A DNA stretch of 64,000 bases from Burkholderia sp. BCC0322 (GCF_902833045.1 NZ_CADFDU010000008.1:186001-250000); one strand, 5' to 3'. Positions 27,115 through 38,105 are shown, counted from the first letter of the stretch. The notes: a model not told the origin generated them from the letters alone. Translations and numbers: made by a program.

Positions 27115-28335
27115 ATGAGCTGGACCCGCGAACAACGCAACGTCACGATCGCCGCCTACCTCGGCTGGACACTCGATGCGTTCGATTTCTTCCTGATGGT
27201 CTTCGTGCTGAAGGACATCGCCGCCGAATTCGGGTCGACAATTCCCGCCGTCGCGTTCGCGCTCACACTGACGCTCGCGATGCGCCCGCTCGGCGCACTG
27301 ATCTTCGGCCGGCTCGCCGATCGCTTCGGCCGCCGCCCGACGCTGATGGTCAACATCGCGTGCTACTCGCTGCTCGAACTCGCATCGGGTTTCGCGCCGA
27401 GCCTGACCGCGCTGCTCGTGCTGCGCGCGTTGTTCGGCGTCGCGATGGGCGGCGAATGGGGTGTCGGCTCGGCACTGACGATGGAAACCGTCCCGACCCA
27501 TGCGCGCGGCTTCGTGTCGGGGCTGCTGCAGGCCGGCTATCCGAGCGGCTACCTGCTCGCGTCCGTCGTGTTCGGCCTGTTCTACCAGTACATCGGCTGG
27601 CGCGGGATGTTCATGGTCGGCGTGCTGCCCGCGCTGCTCGTGCTGTACGTGCGTGCTCACGTGCCCGAATCGCCGGCGTGGAAACAGATGGAGAAGCGCC
27701 AGCGCCCGAGCCTTGGCGCCACGTTGCAGCAGAACTGGAAGCTCACGATCTACGCGATCGTGCTGATGACCGCGTTCAACTTCTTTTCGCACGGCACGCA
27801 GGATCTCTATCCGACGTTCCTGCGCGAACAGCATCACTTCGATCCGCATACCGTGTCGTGGATCACGATCGTGCTGAACATCGGCGCCATCGTCGGCGGC
27901 CTGTCGTTCGGCACGATCTCGGAGCGGATCGGCCGACGTCGGGCCATCTTCATCGCCGCGTTGATCGCCCTGCCCGTGCTGCCGCTGTGGGCGTTCTCGA
28001 GCGGCCCGGTTGCCCTCGCCGCTGGCGCGTTCCTGATGCAGATCTCGGTGCAGGGTGCGTGGGGCGTGATCCCGGTTCACCTGAACGAGATCTCGCCCGA
28101 CGAGATCCGCGCGACCTTCCCCGGCGTCGTCTATCAGCTCGGCAACCTGCTCGCGTCGGGCAACGCGACGATGCAGGCGTCGCTCGCCGTTTCGAACCAC
28201 AACAACTACAGCTTCGCACTCGCGCTCGTGGCCGGCATCGTTGCCGTCGTGATCGCCGTGCTGATCCTGTTCAGCCGCGAGCGGCGCGGCATCGACATGA
28301 CGCAATCGGTCAATACGCGTAGCACGGTCGCCTGA
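27115..28335 (+). CDS. major facilitator superfamily transporter (carboxylate/sialate-type, proton-coupled)
   Basis: A 406-residue protein with 12 hydrophobic helices. MFS motif A appears as GRLADRFGRRP (about 77-87) with its second-half copy GTISERIGRRR. The N-terminal YLGWTLDAFDFFLMVFVL and ALFGVAMGGEWGVGSALTMETVP are typical of the sialate/lactate-like symporters. It lies in the inner membrane; the substrate is not certain. The start at 27115 has AGGAG 10 bases before it, favouring it over the in-frame ATG at 27073. A monocistronic gene, followed by the TetR gene after 214 bp. Confidence 0.9.
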   Translation: MSWTREQRNVTIAAYLGWTLDAFDFFLMVFVLKDIAAEFGSTIPAVAFALTLTLAMRPLGALIFGRLADRFGRRPTLMVNIACYSLLELASGFAPSLTALLVLRALFGVAMGGEWGVGSALTMETVPTHARGFVSGLLQAGYPSGYLLASVVFGLFYQYIGWRGMFMVGVLPALLVLYVRAHVPESPAWKQMEKRQRPSLGATLQQNWKLTIYAIVLMTAFNFFSHGTQDLYPTFLREQHHFDPHTVSWITIVLNIGAIVGGLSFGTISERIGRRRAIFIAALIALPVLPLWAFSSGPVALAAGAFLMQISVQGAWGVIPVHLNEISPDEIRATFPGVVYQLGNLLASGNATMQASLAVSNHNNYSFALALVAGIVAVVIAVLILFSRERRGIDMTQSVNTRSTVA

Positions 28336-28490
28336 ACCCGCGCATTGCCGCACCGCATCATCGCGCGTGCCCCGTCCGGTCGAGGGCACGCACGATACTT
28401 TCCGCATTCGCACATCGAACTAGAGGAATTTGTCCAGATTCCCTGCTTGCCCGCTCCGTCCGCGATTTTTTATCTTAATAAAAACGACTG

Positions 28491-28505
28491 TTTGAATCAG
28501 ACAAA
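28491..28505. promoter_or_regulatory. candidate operator of the TetR regulator
   Basis: TTTG-AATCAGA-CAAA, a short dyad in an AT-rich patch 45 bp before the TetR gene. The spacing suits autorepression; the symmetry is only 4 bp per arm, so the call is weak. Confidence 0.3.
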
Positions 28506-28549
28506 AAATCACCAGTTCGCGGCCGGGCGACCGGCATGGGAGGCGGGAC

Positions 28550-29371
28550 ATGGCAGTAAGTCAGGAGGGACGGCCATCCGCGGGACGGCCGTCCGGGGCA
28601 CGGTCATCCGGCACGCGGCAGAACGGCGGGACGAAGGCGCGCATCCTCGATGCGGCCGAGGACCTGTTCATCGAGCATGGCTTCGAGGCGATGTCGATGC
28701 GCCAGATTACGTCGCGCGCGGCGGTCAACCTCGCCGCGGTCAACTACCACTTCGGCAGCAAGGAAGCGCTGATCCACGCGATGCTGTCGCGCCGGCTCGA
28801 CCAGCTCAACCAGGAGCGCCTGGGCATCCTCGACCGCTTCGATGCGCAGCTCGGCACGCACATCACCTGCGAGCACGTGCTCGGCGCGATGTTCATTCCC
28901 GCGCTGAAGGCGTCGCGCGATCCCGAGCGCGGCGGGCCCGGGTTCCTGCGGCTGATCGGCCGTGCGTACACCGATCCGTCGCCGTTCGTGCGCAACTTCC
29001 TGACCGCGCACTACGCAAGCGTCGCGGGCCGCTTCTTCGATGCGTTCCAGCGCGCATTGCCGCACCTGCCGCGCACGGAGCTCGGCTGGCGTCTGCACTT
29101 CGCGATCGGCGCGCTGTCCGGCGCGCTCGCGGGCGCTGAAACGGAAAGCCTGATCGACGAGTTCTCGCAAGGCCGCACGATGAACGACGTGCAGATGATC
29201 GCGCGACTGTCGTCGCTGATCGTCGCCGCGCTGAAAGCGCCGATGCCCGACAGTGCGCAACTGTCGATCTTCGCGGCCGTGCTCGACGACGCGGGCGCGA
29301 GCGAAGCGTTCGGGCTGCCGCAGTCGGCCGCGACCGCCGTCGATGCGACGACGCTGCATTCCACGAACTGA
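28550..29371 (+). CDS. TetR/AcrR-family regulator next to fadD (PsrA-like)
   Basis: A 273-residue repressor-type protein. A disordered Gly/Ser/Arg N-terminus (1-28) precedes the helix-turn-helix AMSMRQITSRAAVNLAAVNYHFGSKEALI (about 47-75), followed by a helical ligand domain (about 90-230) and a variable tail. The C-terminal domain resembles that of PsrA-type regulators, which sense long-chain fatty acids and repress beta-oxidation genes. The downstream fadD gene supports this. The link to fatty acids is inference from neighbourhood and resemblance, not shown by the sequence alone. Confidence 0.85.
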   Translation: MAVSQEGRPSAGRPSGARSSGTRQNGGTKARILDAAEDLFIEHGFEAMSMRQITSRAAVNLAAVNYHFGSKEALIHAMLSRRLDQLNQERLGILDRFDAQLGTHITCEHVLGAMFIPALKASRDPERGGPGFLRLIGRAYTDPSPFVRNFLTAHYASVAGRFFDAFQRALPHLPRTELGWRLHFAIGALSGALAGAETESLIDEFSQGRTMNDVQMIARLSSLIVAALKAPMPDSAQLSIFAAVLDDAGASEAFGLPQSAATAVDATTLHSTN

Positions 29372-29527
29372 GCGCGCGAGGCCACGCGCGGCTACCTGTT
29401 CACGATTTGATTGAAACGCGCGGTCGTGCGGGGCGTCGAGGCGCCCCGTCGATCGACCGTGCGGCACAGGGCAAGGGCCGGCGCTGAAACGTCCGCCCTC
29501 GCCGAGAGCAAAGAACGGAGACTCGTC

Positions 29528-31282
29528 ATGTCATCTTCCGCAGCAACCGCAGCGGCCCAGGTTCCGCCGAACACCGACGGCATCTGGTACGCGTCATACC
29601 CGCCCGGCGTCCCGCACGACATCGACGTCACGCAATACGCATCGCTCGTGCAGTTCTTCGACGAATGCACGAGCCGCTTCGCCGAGCGCGTCGCCTACGT
29701 GAGCGCAGGCGCATCGATGACCTATCGCACGCTCGCGCAGAAGGTCGACGCGTTCGCGTCGTACCTGCAAAGCATCGGCGTCAAGCCCGGCGACCGCGTC
29801 GCGATCATGCTGCCGAACACGTTCCAGTACCCGGTCGCGCTGTTCGGCACGTTGAAAGCCGGCGCGATCGTCGTCAACGTCAATCCGCTCTACACCGTGC
29901 GCGAACTCGCGCATCAGCTGAAGGACAGCGGCGCGCAGACGATCGTCGTGTTCGAGAATTTCGCGCGCACGCTGCAGGACGCGCTGCCGGAAACGCAGGT
30001 GAAGAACATCGTCGTCACCGCGCTCGGCGACCTGCTCGCCGACGGCTTCAATGCGAAAGGACGCCTGATCAATTTCGTGCTGAAGCACGTGAAGAAGCTC
30101 GTGCCGGCCTACCACCTGCCGCAGGCCGTCCGGCTGCGCTCCGCCCTCGCGCTCGGCGCGCGCGGCAAGCCGCAGCCCGTGCAGATCACGCGCGACGACC
30201 TCGCGTTCCTGCAATACACGGGCGGCACGACCGGCGTCGCGAAAGGCGCGATGCTCACGCACGGCAACCTGATTGCGAACCTGCTGCAAGCGAAGGCCTG
30301 GATCGCCGACCAGGTATCCGGCGACGTCGAAACCGTGCTCACGCCGCTGCCGCTGTATCACATCTATTCGCTGACGGTGAACGCATTCATCTTCATGGGA
30401 CTCGGCGGGCGCAACATCCTGATCGCCAACCCGCGCGACATGACGATGGTGATGAAGATCATCCGCAACGAGACGTTCACCGGGATCACCGGCATCAACA
30501 CGCTGTACAACGCGTTCCTCGACAACGAAGAATTCCGCAAGCGGGATTTCTCGAAGCTGAAGCTCGCAATGGCCGGCGGGATGGCGATGCAGCGCGCAGT
30601 CGCCGAGCGCTTCCAGCAGGTGACGGGCCGGCCGGTCGTCGAAGGCTACGGCCTGACCGAATGCTCGCCGATCGTCACGATGAACCCCGTTGACCTGAAC
30701 GACATGGCCGCGTTCAGCGGTTCGATCGGCCTGCCCGCGCCGTCCACCGTCGTGCGCTTTCGTCGCGAGGACGGCACCTGGGCGCCCATCGGCGAACCAG
30801 GCGAGCTGTGCGTGCACGGCCCGCAGGTGATGCGCGGCTACTGGCAGCGCCCCGACGAGACGGCCAAGGTGATCGACGCCGACGGCTGGCTCAGCACCGG
30901 CGACATCGGCGTGATGGACGAACGCGGCTTCATTCGCCTGATCGACCGCAAGAAGGACATGATCCTCGTGTCGGGCTTCAACGTGTATCCGAACGAAATC
31001 GAGGAAGTGCTCGTGATGCATCCGGGCATCAGCGAAGCCGCGGCGATCGGCATTCCCGACGAGGTACAGGGCGAACGGATCAAGGTGTTCGTCGTGCGCC
31101 GCGATCCGTCGTTGACGGTCGACGACGTGCTCGCGCACTGCCGCAAGAACCTGACCGGCTACAAGATGCCGAAATTCGTCGAATTCCGCGACGCGTTGCC
31201 GCAGACCAACGTCGGCAAGATCCTGCGCCGCGCGTTGCGCGACGAGGAACTCGCCAAAATCAAGGCCGCGAAGCAAGGCTGA
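29528..31282 (+). CDS. fadD: long-chain fatty-acid--CoA ligase
   Basis: A 584-residue AMP-forming acyl-CoA synthetase that activates fatty acids for beta-oxidation at the inner membrane face. ATP/AMP motifs are intact: YTGGTTGVAKGAMLTH (P-loop, about 224-239), GYGLTECSP (about 376-384), STGDIGVMDERGFI (about 456-469) and the C-terminal catalytic Lys region TNVGKILRR. It has 20-30 extra residues at the N-terminus relative to E. coli FadD. GGAG precedes the ATG at 29528. It is flanked by the TetR gene and a DUF1571 gene, both in the same direction. Confidence 0.94.
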   Translation: MSSSAATAAAQVPPNTDGIWYASYPPGVPHDIDVTQYASLVQFFDECTSRFAERVAYVSAGASMTYRTLAQKVDAFASYLQSIGVKPGDRVAIMLPNTFQYPVALFGTLKAGAIVVNVNPLYTVRELAHQLKDSGAQTIVVFENFARTLQDALPETQVKNIVVTALGDLLADGFNAKGRLINFVLKHVKKLVPAYHLPQAVRLRSALALGARGKPQPVQITRDDLAFLQYTGGTTGVAKGAMLTHGNLIANLLQAKAWIADQVSGDVETVLTPLPLYHIYSLTVNAFIFMGLGGRNILIANPRDMTMVMKIIRNETFTGITGINTLYNAFLDNEEFRKRDFSKLKLAMAGGMAMQRAVAERFQQVTGRPVVEGYGLTECSPIVTMNPVDLNDMAAFSGSIGLPAPSTVVRFRREDGTWAPIGEPGELCVHGPQVMRGYWQRPDETAKVIDADGWLSTGDIGVMDERGFIRLIDRKKDMILVSGFNVYPNEIEEVLVMHPGISEAAAIGIPDEVQGERIKVFVVRRDPSLTVDDVLAHCRKNLTGYKMPKFVEFRDALPQTNVGKILRRALRDEELAKIKAAKQG

Positions 31283-31311
31283 ACGATCCATCGCCTCCGG
31301 AGACGCCGTCG

Positions 31312-32229
31312 ATGAACGAAGGAAAGAAGCGCCACGCACGGCATGCCGCCGCCGTGGCCGTCGCCTGCCTGTTGTCGCTCGTACAGGCAGGCCTGCATGC
31401 ACAGGAAACGGCCGACGCCGCGAGTGCGGCAGCGGGTGTCACACTGCCGTTGGAACTCGCGAAAGTCACGCGCGAGCCGGTCGCGCAGCAGGCGCGCTGG
31501 CTGCGCACGGCCGCGCAGCGCGGCACGCTCGCGCAGCTCGACGACGCGACGCTCACCGCGCTCTTCAAGGCACTCGATCCGCTCGCAGTACCCCTCTATA
31601 TCCGTAACGGCCCAAACGGCTATCCGTCCTACCAGTTCACGATGGTGCGCCAGGAGCGCATCAACGGAAAATGGTCCGAGACACCCGACCGCATGCTCGT
31701 GAAGACCACCCGCGAGCCACTGCGCGTCTATGCGAAATGGCTGCCGGGCGGCGCGCATGCCGGACAGGAGACCATCTACGACACGACGCAGCGCAAGGAC
31801 GAGATGTACGGCCACCTCGGCGGCCTGCTCGGCAAGATTCCGCTGTGGACGGCAATCGACGGCGCACTCGCGCGCGCCCAGTCGAATCACCAGGTGAAGG
31901 ATCTCGGCACCGAGTTCATCACGAACCTGTACCTGACCGAAGGGAAAAAATACGTGGAAGCCGGCGTGCAACGGCCGACCGATGTTGACGCCAGGACAAT
32001 CAACGGCGTGCGGGTCGTTGCGCTCACCTACGAAACGCCGACCGGCCGGCCGCAGTTCTACGCGAAGAAGGAAGTCCTGGGGCTCGATCTGCACGCGCCC
32101 TATTTCCGGACCGTCGAGTCCTATGACAACGACGGCAAGATCTTCGAGCGGATCGTCATCGAGAAAATCGCGCCAGCGACGCTCGACGACACCGCATTCG
32201 ACCCGAAAAACCCTGACTACGCGTTCTGA
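31312..32229 (+). CDS. exported DUF1571-domain protein
   Basis: A 305-residue precursor with a signal peptide (basic MNEGKKRHARH, hydrophobic core, VQAGLHA, about 29 residues), followed by a DUF1571-type domain from about residue 90: YQFTMVRQERINGKW, PDRMLVKTTREPLRVYAKWLPGG and VVALTYETP. The domain is thought of as a periplasmic or outer-membrane-associated fold related to lipoprotein carriers, with unknown role. It starts 29 bp after fadD with GGAG upstream, so it is likely cotranscribed. A link with fatty-acid uptake is my inference. Confidence 0.82.
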   Translation: MNEGKKRHARHAAAVAVACLLSLVQAGLHAQETADAASAAAGVTLPLELAKVTREPVAQQARWLRTAAQRGTLAQLDDATLTALFKALDPLAVPLYIRNGPNGYPSYQFTMVRQERINGKWSETPDRMLVKTTREPLRVYAKWLPGGAHAGQETIYDTTQRKDEMYGHLGGLLGKIPLWTAIDGALARAQSNHQVKDLGTEFITNLYLTEGKKYVEAGVQRPTDVDARTINGVRVVALTYETPTGRPQFYAKKEVLGLDLHAPYFRTVESYDNDGKIFERIVIEKIAPATLDDTAFDPKNPDYAF

Positions 32230-32256
32230 TGCGCGCCGGCAGGGCCGACCTCGGGC

Positions 32257-32538
32257 TCAATCGTCATCATCGTCGCCATGGTGCCGGTGCCACACCTTGT
32301 AATCGTGCTTGCGCCACTTCCGGTAGCGATCGTCGTCATCGCCGTAGTAGTCGTATCCGTAGCCCGGATAGGCGACCATGGCCGGCTGCGGCGCTACATA
32401 GACCGGCGCCGGCTCGACATAGACCGGTGCGACCGGAACGCCGATGCCGACCGACAGGTCGACATGCCCCGCCATCGCACTGCCGGAAGCCAGCAACCCC
32501 ACGCCGCCGCCCCATGCTGCCCATCGTCTCTTGTTCAT
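32257..32538 (-). CDS. small exported Tyr/Asp-rich protein
   Basis: The product is 93 residues. A signal peptide (MNKRRWAAWGGGVGLLASGSAMA) is followed by a repetitive Val/Pro/Tyr stretch (APVYVEPAPVYVAPQ), a Gly/Tyr segment and an acidic tail (HGDDDDD) with a basic/aromatic block between. Small PXXP-like exported proteins of this shape are common in Burkholderia; no function is known to me. AGGA precedes the ATG at 32538. The 3' ends of this gene and the DUF1571 gene are 27 bp apart and convergent. Confidence 0.75.
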   Translation of the reverse strand: MNKRRWAAWGGGVGLLASGSAMAGHVDLSVGIGVPVAPVYVEPAPVYVAPQPAMVAYPGYGYDYYGDDDDRYRKWRKHDYKVWHRHHGDDDDD

Positions 32539-32833
32539 GTTCCGAATTCCTGATATGCCGGCCCGCCCGGCTCGCGCGGCCAATGTAAGCGCCGCGCGTA
32601 GACCCAGGTGATACGGCACTGCGAGAGTCGTAACGCGGCCTAACGAAATGGCATTAGCCGTTTGGCCGAATCGCGAAAATGCGCCGGAACGTCTATAGTG
32701 GGTTACGGTTCGACACAATCACGATTTCGCGCTCCCCGATCGAACAGGGTAGAATCCCGCCAAACACCTTGTGGACGAACACGCCACACACACGCACAAC
32801 ATATTCTCTGACGCAGGCTCCTGCCGCACCTCA

Positions 32834-33385
32834 ATGGCCAATCCCGCAGAATCCCATCCGCAAAACGACTTCATCAATTCGGCGCGCAAGGAACGTAAGC
32901 GCGTTGAAATCTATCTCGTCAACGGCATTCGTCTGACGGGGTGTATCGAGTCGTTCGACCAGTACCTGGTGATGCTGCGCACCCCCGTGGGTCTGCAAGG
33001 CATCTACAAGCGCGCGATTTCCACGATCCAGCTCGACACGGGCGGCTCGCGCCCGGGCGGCAGCGGCCCCCGCGGGCCGCGTACCGGCGGGCGCCCCGGC
33101 GGCCGTGAAGGCGGCGGTCACAGCCCGTACGGCTCGCACGGCGGCCCGCGTGAATCGCGCGGCGACGGCGGCTACGGCTCGCGCGAACCGCGCGAGGGTT
33201 ACGGCTCGCGTGAGCCGCGCGAAGGCTACGGCGCCCCGCGCGAACCCCGTGAACCGCGCGAAAACTACGGCGCGCCGCGCGACACCGGCGACGCATCCGG
33301 CAACGCATCGCCGTCGGACTCCCGCGGCGGCACCGGGCCGGTCATCGTGACGCGCCGCCGGCGAATCGTGCCGGACGGCCAGTAA
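32834..33385 (+). CDS. hfq: Hfq RNA chaperone with long Gly/Arg-rich tail (Hfq2 type)
   Basis: A 183-residue protein, about twice the size of E. coli Hfq. Residues 11-70 are the Sm core ([21 protein letters not shown], then [11 protein letters not shown] and [10 protein letters not shown]). In the Sm2 motif, the highly conserved YKHAIS histidine is Arg (R60). From residue 72 a disordered tail follows, rich in Gly, Arg, Pro and Ser, with tandem GYGSREPRE units. Hfq hexamers pair small RNAs with mRNAs; the arginine-rich tail would add RNA contacts. The start ATG at 32834 was preferred to an upstream 63-bp extension. A terminator follows. Confidence 0.93.
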   Translation: MANPAESHPQNDFINSARKERKRVEIYLVNGIRLTGCIESFDQYLVMLRTPVGLQGIYKRAISTIQLDTGGSRPGGSGPRGPRTGGRPGGREGGGHSPYGSHGGPRESRGDGGYGSREPREGYGSREPREGYGAPREPREPRENYGAPRDTGDASGNASPSDSRGGTGPVIVTRRRRIVPDGQ

Positions 33386-33389
33386 AGCA

Positions 33390-33418
33390 AAAGGGCAAGC
33401 CAACCGGCTTGCCCTTCT
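33390..33418 (+). terminator. rho-independent terminator after hfq
   Basis: AAAAGGGCAAGCC/GGCTTGCCCTTCTT hairpin directly after the hfq stop; it can also serve the convergent DUF2968 gene. Confidence 0.8.
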
Positions 33419-33462
33419 TACTTGTGCGGCCGGCGCGGCATGTCGCCGCACCGCCGCCGGGT

Positions 33463-34164
33463 TCAGCGCGCCGTCGTCGGCAGGCCCGCGTCGGCCTCAC
33501 GCTGCAACGAACGCACCTGCTGCTGCAACGCGCGCAGTTGCGATTGAAGCTCGGCCTGCTGCGCCTGCAATGCGGCCGTCTCGTTGCGTACGCTCTTCTG
33601 GCGATCCGCGACCGCGGCCTGCTGCTGCCGTGCGATCGAGATATCGGCCTGCAGACGCCGCGCGCGATCCTGCGTGACTTCGATCTGCTTGTCCATTTGC
33701 GCCTTCTGCGATTCCAGCTTCGCTGCCCGCAGTTCGTTCACGGCCAGCCGCTCCGCCTGGCGCGAGAAATCGCGATAGATCGCTTCCGCACGCGTTTCGT
33801 CGTAAGTCTTGATGACGCGCCAAAACGCCTTCTGCTGGAACAACGCGACGAAGTACGTACCGTCCTTCACGTTGAACAGCAGGCTCGCGCCGTAGCTGCC
33901 GTTGTAGCTCGTGCGCATTTCCGTCAGCGTGTGCGCCTGGATCTGGCGCTGCAACTCATCGACCGTGCTCGGCCCCGTCGACTCGCCCGCCTGCGGCTGC
34001 ACCGACGTCTGCGAATCGATCACCGGAATCGCCGCCACCGGCGCCGACGCCTGCTGTACGGCCGGCGAACCGCTGTCGGCCAGACTTTGCGCGTATGCGC
34101 CCTGGATGCCTCCCACCACGGCGAGCAACACGCACGCCCTTCCCAACCCCGTCATATGGCTCAT
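33463..34164 (-). CDS. exported DUF2968 protein with coiled coil
   Basis: The 233-residue precursor has a signal peptide (...VLLAVVGGIQGAYA). A short Ala/Val/Ser linker follows, then a globular DUF2968 part (TLTEMRTSYNGSYGASLLFNVKDGTYFVALFQQ) and a long coiled coil from about residue 125 to 225, rich in Gln, Arg and Leu heptads. A role in the periplasm is probable, but no function is assigned to the family. It follows the sigma-54 activator gene by 54 bp in the same direction and may be the last gene of the Tad transcript. An alternative ATG at 34155 exists. Confidence 0.85.
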   Translation of the reverse strand: MSHMTGLGRACVLLAVVGGIQGAYAQSLADSGSPAVQQASAPVAAIPVIDSQTSVQPQAGESTGPSTVDELQRQIQAHTLTEMRTSYNGSYGASLLFNVKDGTYFVALFQQKAFWRVIKTYDETRAEAIYRDFSRQAERLAVNELRAAKLESQKAQMDKQIEVTQDRARRLQADISIARQQQAAVADRQKSVRNETAALQAQQAELQSQLRALQQQVRSLQREADAGLPTTAR

Positions 34165-34218
34165 GAAGTTCTATTCCCGCCCGAGTCGTTGTAATTCAGC
34201 GCGATTTTATCTCATTAA

Positions 34219-35625
<1,407 letters not shown>

Positions 35626-35718
35626 TCAGTAATTGACAAGTTGCTCGGCATTGCTGCTCAGTGAGCGAATGCAGGCGGCAGCGACACTGCCTGCTTTGAT
35701 GACGGAACGTTCAGGCAT

Positions 35719-37752
35719 TTATTGAACCAGCATGGGGTTACCGCATTTGATCGAGTCCGGTGTGTTCGTGACATAGGCATTCCCGAGGCTGAGGCCGAGC
35801 AGACCCGTGACCGAGGTCAGGAGCGAATCAATCGGTTGCAGGAGCAGCGGGACGAGTGTAGTTCCCAGTGCGGACAAAATCGGCCCGAGAACGACGTTCA
35901 GCACCGGCGTGACAACATCGCCCAGCAATGCGAGCAAACCGCTGTTGGCGGTCAACTGGATCGACAGCCCACTGTTAAGTGCGCTCTGAACCGCGGGTGA
36001 CAGAATCTGATCCGTGCCGGTGCTCAACATGTATGGCGATGCAGGAGCCGGCGACGCGGATGATCCAGGACCAGGATAGGTAAACGCCAATGGTGTCGCA
36101 CTCTGATTGGCAACAGGAATGGTCAACTGTCCAGGCGTCAGGTTAATGTTGACCGAGATCTGGCTCAGGTCGAGGAGCCCGAGCGTCAAGGTCTTGACCA
36201 ACGTCGACAACCCGGAAATCAGACCGCCCAAGTTCAGCAGATTGAGCAGGCTCTGCAGGTTGACGGACACCAGCGTTATCGGTGTTGCGCTACCGTTCTG
36301 TGTATATCCACTCGGTGCATTGAGGTTGATCGGCGTATTCGCCGAGCCGCCGAGATACACGGCAACCAATCCGGTCTGCACGTTCACCGTCGCACTTTTC
36401 GTGCCGTCCGCAGTACAGGTGACCGACGCCAGGCCCGCCGTTGCCGGTGCCACATAGGCGGTGATCGGCAGTTGCACCGCCGCGAGCGGCGTGGGACTAC
36501 CCGACGGGCACGTGCCCCCCGGATAGACCAGCCCGCCGGTCGGACAGGTCGACAGCAACGATATCGACGTATTGAGGAAAATGTTCCCCTGCGCGGTCGA
36601 CGTGTTGGTCGTGCAATTGGACGTCCCGCAGTTCGACGGCCCCGGCGGACCGCTCGCGGTGGACGGCGGATTCGCACCGAGTTTGACCGAACCCGATACG
36701 TTCACGTTCAGCAGCGGCGCGAGCAAGGTGGGCGTCTGAACCGTGACGCTGGGGATGTTGACCGAATTCGTGCCGTTCGCGATCTGCAATGCCGTCGACA
36801 GCAATCCGAGTGCATTGACGCTGGCGTCGACGGCGGAGGTTCCCGTAGCGGTAGCAGCAGAAACCAGTTGGCCGAGCGCGATCTGCGGACCGCCGCAGAC
36901 GCTGCCGGAACAGAGCGCAGCGACAATCGCGTTCAGAACGTTCAGGTTCGCCCCGACCAGATTCTGCTGCGTCGCCGCCTGCACTGCGGCGTTCGCCAGT
37001 TGCCCGAGCGTCACGGTACCGTTCAATACGCCTGTGGTCGTGCCGACCGGCAGATTGGCGAGAATGCCGGCCAGTTTCAGATTGACTTGTGCCAGCCCCT
37101 GGTAGTCGAGAACCTGCAGACTCAGCGCATTCGGAGACCCCGTCAGCACCTTGAGCAACTGATTGGCCAAGCCGCCGTTCAATGTCGCCAGCGACGTGGT
37201 CAGCGTAAAGGTATCGGTCGGCACGCTCTTGGCGATGGCGGATCCACCGATCGTGACGCCACCGCGAAATATCCCGTCGACCGGCTCGGCTACCGTGACA
37301 CAAACCGCATTAGTCGATTGCCCATTGACTGTTCCGGCCGACAGACCGGCGCATTGGCCACCGCTGATCGGGTCTCCCGAAATCCATGTGAACTGCGCGC
37401 TGCCGCTGCCCTGAGGCGCGGACCAGATGCCGCAAGACACGGAGACGCTCGAACCTGTCGGCAACGGGTTCTTCGATGGGTTGGCGATTTGACCGGCAGC
37501 GGTCTTCGCTGCCTGACAAGTCGAGTCACTGGCAATTTGCGACACCGCTGACAGCGCGGCCAAATCGGCCGCCGCTTGCATTCGACGTCTTTCAGCATAG
37601 AAATGGTCGACGTCGATCGCGCCCAGCACGATAATCGCAACCAGTGCCCAGATCGTCGCCATGACCGCGACGCTCCCCCGCTGGCGACTTCTCCCCGGGC
37701 CGCCAGCGCCACACCGCCGCGCCGCGTGCGATTGATCTGCGCGCATGGTCAT
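35719..37752 (-). CDS. tadG: TadG-like pilus assembly/minor pseudopilin protein
   Basis: A 677-residue protein with an N-terminal prepilin-like segment (GSVAVMATIWALVAIIVLGAI, about 26-46) and the TadG feature DHFYAERRRMQAAADLAALSAV. A long extracytoplasmic domain rich in Val, Leu, Thr, Asn and Gly follows. It is anchored in the inner membrane and its bulk faces the periplasm; TadE/TadF/TadG proteins are minor pilins or assembly factors of the Flp pilus. An ATG at 37746 (third codon) is equally possible. It starts 3 bp after the DUF3613 gene. The cysteines in SCPTGG and CGTSNC segments suggest disulfides. Confidence 0.88.
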   Translation of the reverse strand: MTMRADQSHAARRCGAGGPGRSRQRGSVAVMATIWALVAIIVLGAIDVDHFYAERRRMQAAADLAALSAVSQIASDSTCQAAKTAAGQIANPSKNPLPTGSSVSVSCGIWSAPQGSGSAQFTWISGDPISGGQCAGLSAGTVNGQSTNAVCVTVAEPVDGIFRGGVTIGGSAIAKSVPTDTFTLTTSLATLNGGLANQLLKVLTGSPNALSLQVLDYQGLAQVNLKLAGILANLPVGTTTGVLNGTVTLGQLANAAVQAATQQNLVGANLNVLNAIVAALCSGSVCGGPQIALGQLVSAATATGTSAVDASVNALGLLSTALQIANGTNSVNIPSVTVQTPTLLAPLLNVNVSGSVKLGANPPSTASGPPGPSNCGTSNCTTNTSTAQGNIFLNTSISLLSTCPTGGLVYPGGTCPSGSPTPLAAVQLPITAYVAPATAGLASVTCTADGTKSATVNVQTGLVAVYLGGSANTPINLNAPSGYTQNGSATPITLVSVNLQSLLNLLNLGGLISGLSTLVKTLTLGLLDLSQISVNINLTPGQLTIPVANQSATPLAFTYPGPGSSASPAPASPYMLSTGTDQILSPAVQSALNSGLSIQLTANSGLLALLGDVVTPVLNVVLGPILSALGTTLVPLLLQPIDSLLTSVTGLLGLSLGNAYVTNTPDSIKCGNPMLVQ

Positions 37753-37755
37753 CTC

Positions 37756-38085
37756 TTATTGCGCGCCCTGCCCGCCGCCTGACATGCCACCCGTTGCACC
37801 GAGTTGCGAACTTATCGAATCAGGGATCTTGTTCTTGAACGAATCAAGATAGCGCTGGTAGGCAAGCGATGCGACATCGCCGAACACCGGTTGCGCCGGC
37901 GCCGCCGCGCGATTGTCACGCTGCATCGAGAGCCAGTCCTTGGTGGAACGGCCAACGTCTGACGCGCCCGGTGCCACGGCCTGTTGACCATATGCCGCGC
38001 CTGAGCTCGTTACGATGCAGGCGATTGCGCCCAACGTCGCGATCCAGCCGATGCGTGCGCTTCGATTATGTTTGTTGTCGTTCAT
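37756..38085 (-). CDS. exported DUF3613 protein of the Tad operon
   Basis: The 109-residue precursor has a signal peptide (MNDNKHNRSARIGWIATLGAIACIVTSSGAAYG), then a short mature region with STKDWLSMQRDNRAAA and FGDVASLAYQRYLDSF, the core of the DUF3613 family. Its C-terminus is Gly-rich. GGGGAG precedes the ATG at 38085. It is squeezed between tadD and tadG, with gaps of 20 and 3 bp, so it is a Tad operon gene. Function is unknown; association with Tad loci in Burkholderia suggests an assembly role. Confidence 0.78.
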   Translation of the reverse strand: MNDNKHNRSARIGWIATLGAIACIVTSSGAAYGQQAVAPGASDVGRSTKDWLSMQRDNRAAAPAQPVFGDVASLAYQRYLDSFKNKIPDSISSQLGATGGMSGGGQGAQ

Positions 38086-38105
38086 GTTGCTCCCCGGATA
38101 TCCAT

